From an uncultured Solirubrobacterales bacterium (lineage in GTDB: Bacteria; Actinomycetota; Thermoleophilia; Solirubrobacterales; Solirubrobacteraceae): a stretch of 12,790 bases of DNA. The DNA is taken from contig CAJBIG010000039.1 in the NCBI GenBank assembly GCA_903953065.1, positions 1 through 12,790 on the forward strand, given 5' to 3'. Numbering within the stretch: position 1 is the first letter of the stretch; every line of letters starts with the position of its first letter. Below are positions 7,057 through 12,790 of the stretch, in pieces. The position numbers and the translations under genes are program-made. The notes beneath the pieces are model-generated. The model was not told where the DNA came from, did not search any database, and worked only from the letters and a program-made list of their open reading frames with translations.

Positions 7057-7584
7057 CTAGTTGTCGGAACCCATTCGGTCCCAGAGGTAGAGCTCAAGAC
7101 ACTCTTCCGCCAGCTCGGCGCAGCGCTCGCGGCTGAGCGCCGGCAAGACTGTTTCAAGCGCCAGCTCTTCCGAGATCCCCGCTTCAAAAGCCTCTTCGCC
7201 TCGGAATCCTGCGGCGATCTTGAGGGCCTCGCGTCGGTGCTCACCAAGTGACCCAAAGACGCCGAGCAGAAAGTCACGGTTGGCAACCGGTTGACCGACT
7301 TCCATTGAGGCGTGCCATGCGGCGAGCATTGACAGGTCATGCTCGTCGAGATCGGCGACGGCCTTGACGTAATGCGTTTCGAGATCGGTTTCAGGGATCG
7401 CGTCGACCCACGCGCGGACGAGCTCGCCAAGTAGTTGGCGCCTGGCGTCACGGCCAACAGATTCAGCGATTACACGAATCGCGTCCTGAGGCTCTATGAA
7501 ACAAAGGGGCAACGGCAGCTCCGAAGACAGGGGATCAGGGAGGCAAATTACGCGCCGCGGCGGACGACACCTGCGATCGGACAT
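7057..7584 (-). CDS. Hypothetical helical protein downstream of a sigma-factor fusion
   Basis: I do not recognise this protein. It is up to 175 residues, acidic and almost entirely helical, with no signal peptide, membrane segment or metal motif. Visible segments include EPQDAIRVIAESVGRDARRQ, an AAWHASMEVGQPVANRDFLL stretch, and an E/L-rich C-terminus ending ELYLWDRMG. The start is uncertain. The ATG at 7584 lies 8 nt past the sigma stop and has only a weak purine run, and its first 29 codons include AGG, TGT, GTA and ATA, unlike the body. A TTG at 7512 has GGAG 6 nt upstream and would give 151 residues. Either way it is on the same strand as the sigma gene and almost certainly co-transcribed, so a regulatory or accessory role is possible but unsupported. 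The stop faces fxsA across 19 bp. Confidence 0.65.
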   Translation of the reverse strand: MSDRRCRPPRRVICLPDPLSSELPLPLCFIEPQDAIRVIAESVGRDARRQLLGELVRAWVDAIPETDLETHYVKAVADLDEHDLSMLAAWHASMEVGQPVANRDFLLGVFGSLGEHRREALKIAAGFRGEEAFEAGISEELALETVLPALSRERCAELAEECLELYLWDRMGSDN

Positions 7585-7592
7585 CGACAGCT

Positions 7593-8822
7593 CTACTCAA
7601 GACCCATTTCGGCGCTCGCCGGTTCTGGCGCCGAGACCGATGGAGCCGAGGCCGCCGGTGACGAGATCACCGGCGCCGGCGCAACGGCGACCGGATCCGG
7701 GGCGGCTGCCACCGGCGTCGCGGCGGCCGCGGCTTCTTCTGCTGTCTGCGCGCGCCTACGAGCCTGCTGGCGGGCGCGGCGCTCGGCTTGCTCAGCTCGG
7801 GACCTTTCGCTCGCGGAGCTGCTGACCGCGCGCGCGGAGAGACGCGCCAGCTGCGGAGCCTGCGACGTTCCGCTCGACACCTGATCGAGCGCCACAGCAC
7901 CGCCGCTGGCTGCCGCTGCCGTGGCAGCTACAACGGCGGTCACTTTGCCGGCTGCGCCAAACGCCGACTCGGTCACTATCTGAGCTCGCACGAGAGAAGA
8001 CGCAGAACGTTCACTTGCCCAAGTCGTGAATGCTTCGTAGGTACGAACAAATACGTTGCCGGCCTGATCGAACTGCGTGCCCGCAGCAGCCAGCGACGCG
8101 GCCGGAAAGACTGCCGCCAGCGGCGCGCTCGTGCGGTGCATCTCGCGCACGACGCCCCGGCAGGAGCCGCATTGGCGCAGGTGCGGGCGCAGCTCGACGA
8201 GCTGCTCATTCGTCGCTTCGCCGTCAACGAGCGCCGACAGCAAGGGTTCCCAACGCTTGCACTCCTCTCCGGACTCGATGCCCGCATACCTCGAGATGAA
8301 GGCGCGGCGTCCTTCGTAAAGGCAACGGTTGACTTTGGTCCGGCTCCAGCCTGTCTCGGCTTGGATCTCGTCGTATGAATTGCCCTGGGCGCGCAGCCAA
8401 AGCGCACGCACCTCCTGTGGCTTCAGTCGCTGCAGAGCTTCAGCCGACTGCGCTACCTGCTCGAAGCCGAGCGCTCGCTCCTCCGGCGAAACGCCACGAT
8501 CGTTCTCAAGCTGATCGAAATCGATCTCGTGGCCGGCGAGATCGCGCTGACGGGTTCGCCTTACTGCCATCGCTTCGTGCTTGATGACTGTGCGCAGCCA
8601 CGCAGGAGCGCGCCGGGGATCAAGGCGCGGTGCGTGCTTGATGAAGATCTCAAGGCCTCGCTGGTACGCGTCCTCGGCATCGTCGGCGCAGAGGCTGTGC
8701 CGACGCGAGAGGCGCAGCAGACTGGCGGCATCGCGTTTGACGACCTCAATGACGAGCTCGTCAAGCTCTGCCTTTGAGGCCTCGCGGCCTAGCGGCGGGC
8801 TGTCGTAACCGATCTGTTCCAT
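7593..8822 (-). CDS. ECF-like sigma-70 factor fused to a zinc-finger (anti-sigma-like) domain, membrane segment and tail
   Basis: A 409-residue protein. Residues 20-93 resemble sigma region 2 (helices DDAEDAYQRGLEIFIKH and APAWLRTVIKHEAMAVRR) and 125-178 resemble region 4, with the helix-turn-helix YDEIQAETGWSRTKVNRCLYE. Residues 186-230 look like a zf-HC2/ZAS anti-sigma domain: C188, then H214-x3-C218-x2-C221 in HLRQCGSC. An alanine-rich hydrophobic stretch (about 286-311) may cross the membrane. The rest is a basic Arg/Gln/Glu helix (338-363) and an Ala/Pro/Ser-rich end (365-405), likely disordered or cell-wall spanning. Known ECF groups with fused zinc-finger and membrane extensions are a precedent. 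The hydrophobic part is weak, so a soluble protein is possible. AGAGGG lies 8 nt before the ATG. DUF4395 is divergent; the unknown gene follows directly. Confidence 0.85.
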   Translation of the reverse strand: MEQIGYDSPPLGREASKAELDELVIEVVKRDAASLLRLSRRHSLCADDAEDAYQRGLEIFIKHAPRLDPRRAPAWLRTVIKHEAMAVRRTRQRDLAGHEIDFDQLENDRGVSPEERALGFEQVAQSAEALQRLKPQEVRALWLRAQGNSYDEIQAETGWSRTKVNRCLYEGRRAFISRYAGIESGEECKRWEPLLSALVDGEATNEQLVELRPHLRQCGSCRGVVREMHRTSAPLAAVFPAASLAAAGTQFDQAGNVFVRTYEAFTTWASERSASSLVRAQIVTESAFGAAGKVTAVVAATAAAASGGAVALDQVSSGTSQAPQLARLSARAVSSSASERSRAEQAERRARQQARRRAQTAEEAAAAATPVAAAPDPVAVAPAPVISSPAASAPSVSAPEPASAEMGLE

Positions 8823-8961
8823 TGCAGCTGCCCTCTAAAGCACCAGCGAGTCGAAGTTTTCCCCTCCCCGGCGACCGAAAAATCCCCAATTAGGGCAAAT
8901 TTTGAGTTCGTAGGGCTAATCAAGTTAAAGCCGATCAGCGCTTTGCTATTTTTATCTCAGG
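8823..8961. promoter_or_regulatory. AT-rich divergent intergenic region between sigma fusion and DUF4395 genes
   Basis: The largest gap in the window (139 bp) and clearly more AT-rich than its surroundings. Minus-strand AGAGGG (8836 to 8831) is the sigma Shine-Dalgarno. A minus-strand GGGGAAAACTT further upstream recalls the AAC core of ECF-type -35 elements, which would fit self-regulation, but no convincing partner -10 is seen. CCCCAATTAGGG (8884-8895) is an imperfect palindrome that could be an operator. TATTTT (8947-8952) ends 9 nt before the DUF4395 ATG and is its likely -10. Confidence 0.4.
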
Positions 8962-9471
8962 ATGACCGAATCGATTTTTTCTTTCCCCAACCCCGTCAAT
9001 GAGGTATCGGCACGACTCGTCGCCGGCGGCGTTGTGCTGATCGCGCTCGCGGCGATCATCTTCGCCCAGCCATGGATCTTCATAGTGCTGGCATACGGTT
9101 TCCTCGCTCGCGTGCTGACCGGGCCGACGCTAAGCCCGCTCGGCCAGTTCGTCACCCGCGTCCTGACCCCCGCGCTGCCCTTTGAGGAGAAGCTCGTGCC
9201 AGGCCCGCCGAAACGCTTTGCGCAGGGAATCGGCGCAGTCTTCTCAGTGACGGCGGCGGTGCTGGCAGTTGGCTTCGACCAGATTGGGGCGGCTTCGATC
9301 GTGCTCGCCGTGCTGGCGGCCTTTGCGACGCTCGAATCGGTTTTCGGCATCTGCGTTGGCTGCAAGGTCTTTGCGCTGCTGATGAAGGCAGGCGTGATTC
9401 CAGCCGAGGTATGCGAGAGCTGCAACAACATCACGCTCGGCGCGCCGGCTGCGGCCGCCGGACCACGCTGA
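8962..9471 (+). CDS. DUF4395 family membrane protein with two CxxC motifs
   Basis: A 169-residue membrane protein of the DUF4395 family, common in actinobacteria and of unknown function. It has the family opening FPNPVNEVSARLVAGG (8-23), two hydrophobic segments (about 18-35 and 37-52), the signature ARVLTGPTLSPLGQ (49-62), VPGPPKRFAQGIGAVFS (79-95), and two further hydrophobic segments (about 90-104 and 109-129). Two cysteine pairs follow: CVGC (131-134) and CESC (151-154) near the C-terminus. Paired cysteines at membrane ends suggest thiol redox or metal binding; this is inference. The start is the only good ATG before the family motif. There is no Shine-Dalgarno but TATTTT lies 9 nt upstream. 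Its head-to-head position with a sigma/zinc-finger fusion may mean shared control. It ends 13 bp from the convergent monooxygenase. Confidence 0.88.
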   Translation: MTESIFSFPNPVNEVSARLVAGGVVLIALAAIIFAQPWIFIVLAYGFLARVLTGPTLSPLGQFVTRVLTPALPFEEKLVPGPPKRFAQGIGAVFSVTAAVLAVGFDQIGAASIVLAVLAAFATLESVFGICVGCKVFALLMKAGVIPAEVCESCNNITLGAPAAAAGPR

Positions 9472-9484
9472 AGCTGCCTGCCGC

Positions 9485-10861
9485 TCAGGCTGGCGCAGCG
9501 TCGCGTTCGACCAGCGTCGCGACCGGGCGCTGGTAGCCGCTCGCCTGAGCGCGCGCCTCGCCGGCCACGGCCTCTTTGCCAAGGTCGTAGAGGTAGTCGT
9601 CGAAATCAACCTGAATCGTGTGCCGTTTGGAAGCGACGTAACGCTTCTGCATCTTCTCCATGTCCTTGGCAATGAAGGTGCGCATCTCGGCTTCGGACGG
9701 AAGCTTGTAGCGGCCGTTCAGATAGTCGGCAACCCAGCGACCCTGGGCCTCTGAGAGCGGCATCACTGCGCCGAGCGGCTGCAGCAGGCCGATGAAGAAC
9801 AGGTTCGGAATGTCGGGCTTGAAAACACGGCGATAGAGGTCGATCCGGTTTTCTGGAGCGGAGATGAAGTCCTCGTCAAAGAACGGGAATGTGATCTTGT
9901 AGCCGGTGCAGTAGATCACGACGTCGGCGTGGACGCGGCTGCCGTCTTCGAACTCAACCTCATCACCTTCGAGGAGGCGAATATTTGGCTTGACCTTGAT
10001 CGCTCCGTGCGTGATGCGGTCGAGGATCCGGCTCGAGATCGTTGGGTGAGCCTCACCGAACTCGTGGTCGGGCTTCGGAAGTCCAAAGTCGGTCACCTTG
10101 CCGACGTAGGTGTTGATCAACTTGGCAACGGCCTTCTGGCGAATCTTGAACGGGATCCGCGGGTTGACCCAGCCACCGAGCTGATCGGTCGGCTTGCCGA
10201 AGATGTACTTCGGCACGATGTATGAACCGCGGCGAGCCGCTAGATAGACATTCTCCGCGACATACGATGCCTCGACAGAGATGTCCATTGCGCTGTTGCC
10301 CATTCCCAGTACAACGACGTCTTTGCCGTCGAGCGAGTCGGGGCGCATGTACGAGTGAGCATGCATCTGCTCACCCTTGAATGAATCAGAACCGGGGAAG
10401 GCGGGCTCCGGCCAGCGGGGATTCCAGTGGTGCCCGTTGGCTACCAGCAGAGCATCGAAGCGCTCGCTGCTGCCGTCGCCGAGCGTCAGCTCCCATGTGC
10501 CGTCCGAAAGGCGTTCGGCGTGCTGAACCGGCGTTTCAAATCGGATTCGATCACGGACACCGAAGTGGTCGACGTAATCATCGAAGTAGGCCGCGATCTG
10601 AGCGTGGTTTGGATAATCGGGGTAGTCATCCGGCATCGGGTAATCGGAGTAGGCCATGCGCAGCCGCGAGGTGTTGATGTGCAGGTCGCGGTAACAGGCC
10701 GACATGCCGTTGCTGTTCTCATAGACCCAGTTGCCGCCAATCCGGTCGGAGGCCTCGAAGCAGGTGACGTCAAAGCCGCGTTCGGCAAAGGTTTTCAGCG
10801 CTGTGATGCCGGATGACCCGGCTCCGATAATGGCGGTCCGTGGCAGCTGCTGGCTAATCAT
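9485..10861 (-). CDS. Flavin-containing monooxygenase (FMO/Baeyer-Villiger-like)
   Basis: A 458-residue class B flavoprotein monooxygenase. It should use FAD and NADPH to oxygenate a nitrogen, sulfur or ketone substrate. Visible motifs are the FAD Rossmann GAGSSG (13-18) with E36 at the end of strand 2, the IGGNW motif (41-45), the FMO fingerprint F-x-G-x3-H-x3-Y as FKGEQMHAHSY (161-171), the NADPH-binding GMGNSAMD (186-193) and the late YCTGYKITFPF segment. The fingerprint favours FMO over ordinary Baeyer-Villiger enzymes. No signal peptide or membrane segment is evident. AGGAG lies 6 nt before the ATG, and the gene follows gltD after 13 bp, so it is likely the third gene of the gltBD operon. 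A monooxygenase behind glutamate synthase is unexpected; the substrate is unknown. Confidence 0.9.
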   Translation of the reverse strand: MISQQLPRTAIIGAGSSGITALKTFAERGFDVTCFEASDRIGGNWVYENSNGMSACYRDLHINTSRLRMAYSDYPMPDDYPDYPNHAQIAAYFDDYVDHFGVRDRIRFETPVQHAERLSDGTWELTLGDGSSERFDALLVANGHHWNPRWPEPAFPGSDSFKGEQMHAHSYMRPDSLDGKDVVVLGMGNSAMDISVEASYVAENVYLAARRGSYIVPKYIFGKPTDQLGGWVNPRIPFKIRQKAVAKLINTYVGKVTDFGLPKPDHEFGEAHPTISSRILDRITHGAIKVKPNIRLLEGDEVEFEDGSRVHADVVIYCTGYKITFPFFDEDFISAPENRIDLYRRVFKPDIPNLFFIGLLQPLGAVMPLSEAQGRWVADYLNGRYKLPSEAEMRTFIAKDMEKMQKRYVASKRHTIQVDFDDYLYDLGKEAVAGEARAQASGYQRPVATLVERDAAPA

Positions 10862-10867
10862 TTCGTT

Positions 10868-10872
10868 CTCCT
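10868..10872 (-). promoter_or_regulatory. Shine-Dalgarno of the flavin monooxygenase (AGGAG)
   Basis: Minus-strand AGGAG with 6 nt to the ATG at 10861, sitting right after the gltD stop. It fixes the start and shows that operon-internal genes here use ordinary Shine-Dalgarno initiation. Confidence 0.7.
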
Positions 10873-10874
10873 AA

Positions 10875-12335
10875 TCAGACGGAAACTTCAGCGAAGTACT
10901 TGTCAACCATACGCGCACAGCGTCGTCCTTCGTTTATTGCCCAGACGATCAGCGACTGCCCGCGGCGGGCATCGCCGGCAACAAAGACGCCGGCCTCGGA
11001 GCTCTGATACGTCGGCGCTTCGATGTTGCCGCGGGTGTCGAGCTCGCAGCCGAGCTCGGCGACAAGGCCCTCGGCTTCGGGGTTAGTGAACCCTGTTGCA
11101 AGCAGCACGAGATCGGCCTTCAGCTCTCGTTCGCTGCCTGGCACGGGGGCGAACGGCGGCGCCGCCTCGGCCTGCGCGATGTGCTGCGCCGTGACCTTGC
11201 CGTCGGCGCCGGAAAAATGAGTCGTCACGACCGAGAAGTCCTGCTCGCCGCGGCCAATCTCGCGGGCCTCCTCCATCGCATAGGAGAGTCGGTACTTCTG
11301 TGGCCATAGCGGCCACGGCGTGCGGTCGTCGGGTCGATGCTCAGGTGGCTCCGGAAGAAGTTCGAGCTGTACGACGCTGAGCGCTCCTTCGCGAATCGAG
11401 TTGCCGACGCAGTCGGCGCCGGTGTCGCCGCCGCCGACGACGACCACGTGCTTGCCCTCCGCAGTGATCTTCGGCAGGTCGGTCGGCGCCGGCGCCGGCG
11501 GCTGTGGCCCAAGCTGCTCGGCGACCCAGCGATTGCGTCCGTAGAGGTACTCCATCGCAAAATGAACGCCGTCCAGCTCGCGGCCTGGAACGTCGAGGTC
11601 GCGCGGCACGCGCGAGCCGATTGCCAACACGACGGCATCGAAATCGCTCTTCAGCTCGTCGGCTGTGACGTCAACTCCAACATCGACGCCGTAACGCAGT
11701 TCGACCCCTTCGTCGATCAGCTGCTGAACGCGGCGGTCGATCACGTGCTTTTCGATCTTGAAATCGGGAACACCGAAACGGATCAACCCGCCCGGCGCCT
11801 CATCGCGCTCGAAAACAACGACCTTGTGGCCGGCGCGGCGAAGCTGCTGGGCAGCCGCGAGGCCGGCCGGGCCGGAACCGACGACGGCGACAGAGCGGCC
11901 ACTTTCGGCCTGTGGCGGCTCGGGCTTGACCCAGCCCTCCTGCCAAGCGCGGTCGATGATCGAAAGTTCGATCTGCTTGATCGTTACCGATTCACCCTCG
12001 CGGATCTCGAGCACGCAGGCTGCCTCGCACGGCGCAGGGCAGAGACGACCGGTGAACTCCGGGAAGTTGTTTGTTGCGTGGAGGCGAACTATTGCCGCCT
12101 GCCACTCCTGCTGATAGACAAGATCGTTGAAATCGGGAATCAGGTTCCCAAGCGGGCAGCCGTTGTGGCAGAACGGAACGCCGCAGTCCATGCAGCGCGC
12201 GCCCTGGGCGGCGAGCTCCTCGTCCGGCCGGCTCTCGACGAACTCCTTGTACGGCTCGAGCTCAACCCGCTCCAGCGGGCTCTTGTAAGGAATGCCGACC
12301 CGCTCAATCTTGAGGAAACCGCCGGTCTGTCCCAT
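10875..12335 (-). CDS. gltD: Glutamate synthase (NADPH) small subunit
   Basis: A 486-residue beta subunit of glutamate synthase, which passes electrons from NAD(P)H via FAD and two [4Fe-4S] clusters to the large subunit for conversion of glutamine and 2-oxoglutarate into two glutamates. The N-terminal cluster domain has cysteines C48, C51, C56 and C60 (CMDCGVPFCHNGC) and C99, C103, C107 (CPAPCEAAC). The FAD site is GSGPAG (153-158), the NAD(P)H site GGGDTGADC (301-309), and the C-terminal FAD motif is GVFVAGDARRGQSLIVWAI. Length is normal. A short proline-rich insert (277-288) precedes the second Rossmann motif. The start is certain: the ATG shares its A with the gltB stop (TGATG), implying translational coupling. 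The flavin monooxygenase follows. Confidence 0.97.
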   Translation of the reverse strand: MGQTGGFLKIERVGIPYKSPLERVELEPYKEFVESRPDEELAAQGARCMDCGVPFCHNGCPLGNLIPDFNDLVYQQEWQAAIVRLHATNNFPEFTGRLCPAPCEAACVLEIREGESVTIKQIELSIIDRAWQEGWVKPEPPQAESGRSVAVVGSGPAGLAAAQQLRRAGHKVVVFERDEAPGGLIRFGVPDFKIEKHVIDRRVQQLIDEGVELRYGVDVGVDVTADELKSDFDAVVLAIGSRVPRDLDVPGRELDGVHFAMEYLYGRNRWVAEQLGPQPPAPAPTDLPKITAEGKHVVVVGGGDTGADCVGNSIREGALSVVQLELLPEPPEHRPDDRTPWPLWPQKYRLSYAMEEAREIGRGEQDFSVVTTHFSGADGKVTAQHIAQAEAAPPFAPVPGSERELKADLVLLATGFTNPEAEGLVAELGCELDTRGNIEAPTYQSSEAGVFVAGDARRGQSLIVWAINEGRRCARMVDKYFAEVSV

Positions 12336-12790
12336 CAGCCACCGACCTCGCTCGCGTCAACGGTCGGGTGATCGGCGTTTTCAGCCTCTTGCTGAGCCAG
12401 CTCGGCCAGCACGCGCTTGTAGTCGGCCGGGTAGATCTTCACGAATGAGCCTTGCAGCTCAGCCCAGTTATCCAGTACGCGCTGCCCGACGGTCGAACCG
12501 GTGCGCGCGGTGTGCTCAGCGACGAGGTTGCGAACCTCGATCGCGTCGGCCTCATCGAGCTGCTCGAGCTGATCGACCATCTCGGGATTGACGCGCTGCG
12601 CGAAGCTGCCGTCCTCATCGAGCACGAAGGCAAGACCGCCACTCATTCCGGCGGCGAAGTTGCGGCCGGTCGGGCCGAGCACAACAACGCGGCCACCGGT
12701 CATGTACTCGCAGCCATGGTCGCCGACGCCTTCGACAACAGCGCTGGCGCCCGAATTGCGGACCGCGAAGCGCTCGCCTGCAAGACCCCG
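12335..12790 (-). CDS. gltB: Glutamate synthase large subunit, C-terminal end (5' truncated by window edge)
   Basis: The frame is open to the window edge, giving 151 C-terminal residues of the alpha subunit. The sequence reads [20 protein letters not shown], then [20 protein letters not shown] and [17 protein letters not shown], which is the glycine-rich beta-helix (GXGXG) domain that ends glutamate synthase large subunits. After it come the usual helical end segments, including [21 protein letters not shown]. The amidotransferase and FMN/cluster domains lie outside the window. An internal ATG (12703) is not the start, since conserved family sequence continues upstream. The TGA stop overlaps the gltD ATG by one base, so the two subunits should be made in step. 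Confidence 0.95.
   Translation of the reverse strand, partial: RGLAGERFAVRNSGASAVVEGVGDHGCEYMTGGRVVVLGPTGRNFAAGMSGGLAFVLDEDGSFAQRVNPEMVDQLEQLDEADAIEVRNLVAEHTARTGSTVGQRVLDNWAELQGSFVKIYPADYKRVLAELAQQEAENADHPTVDASEVGG

Noticed and set aside
6705..7457. 250-residue minus-strand frame spanning fxsA and the unknown protein
   Set aside because: Ser/Arg-rich and crosses two genes; the competing frame of the unknown gene has better codon use and fxsA has clear family motifs.
7665..7735. GC-rich repetitive stretch considered as a DNA repeat array
   Set aside because: It is explained by the Ala/Pro-rich tail of the sigma fusion; no exact tandem unit.
7788..8378. 196-residue plus-strand frame opposite the sigma fusion
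   Set aside because: Antisense to sigma and zinc-finger coding sequence; no motif.
9476..9490. GCCTG-CCGCT-CAGGC stem between DUF4395 and the monooxygenase as a terminator
   Set aside because: Only a 5-bp stem, no T-run on either strand, and it runs into the monooxygenase stop codon.
11337..12371. 344-residue open frame on the plus strand opposite gltD
   Set aside because: It lies fully antisense to gltD, which has every family motif. Long antisense frames are expected in high-GC coding DNA, and the translation has no recognisable domain.
1..12790. Mobile element, CRISPR, toxin-antitoxin, defence or biosynthetic cluster
   Set aside because: No transposase, integrase, terminal inverted repeats, spaced direct repeats, nuclease/methylase pair or assembly-line enzymes were seen on either strand.

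Overview
The window looks like chromosomal DNA from a high-GC actinobacterium, most likely of the Solirubrobacterales/Thermoleophilia type. This is an inference from protein flavour and composition: strong G/C third positions, a WS/DGAT acyltransferase, a DUF4395 membrane protein, a group III CoA-transferase, the MEP-pathway enzyme IspH, and an ECF-like sigma factor fused to a zinc-finger anti-sigma-like domain and a tail. I see no rRNA, tRNA, CRISPR array, insertion sequence, integrase or phage gene. Coding density is very high; the longest non-coding gap is about 139 bp (8823-8961).

Layout, left to right: the 3' end of a thioredoxin-like protein (+, cut by the window edge); a calcineurin-like metallophosphoesterase (-); a CaiB/BaiF CoA-transferase (+); ispH (-), preceded on the same strand by a membrane-anchored M28 peptidase (-); a WS/DGAT O-acyltransferase (+); a MIP18/DUF59 iron-sulfur assembly factor (-); an FxsA-family membrane protein (+); an unrecognised helical protein (-) downstream of a sigma/zinc-finger fusion (-); a DUF4395 membrane protein (+); then a three-gene minus-strand operon of gltB (3' end only), gltD and an FMO-type flavin monooxygenase.

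Most genes are unrelated housekeeping or lipid-metabolism functions in alternating orientation, not one pathway. The coherent units are gltB-gltD-FMO (1-nt overlap, then a 13-bp gap with a good Shine-Dalgarno), the sigma fusion plus the unknown protein, and possibly M28 peptidase-ispH. Convergent neighbours often overlap at their stop codons (4, 4 and 7 bp), which leaves no room for intergenic terminators there.

The most notable non-coding pattern is at the gene starts. Several have a -10-like hexamer (TACAAT, TATAAA, TATTTT, TACCCT, TAGCCT) ending only 7-9 nt before the start codon and no Shine-Dalgarno, as expected for leaderless mRNAs; operon-internal genes instead carry AGGAG-type sites or overlap. 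At three divergent junctions the two -10-like boxes overlap or are mirrored, including a perfect 9-bp inverted repeat at 6484-6514.

I found no clearly new multi-gene system. The best candidates for new biology are the sigma/zinc-finger/membrane fusion with its unknown partner, and the compact divergent promoters.
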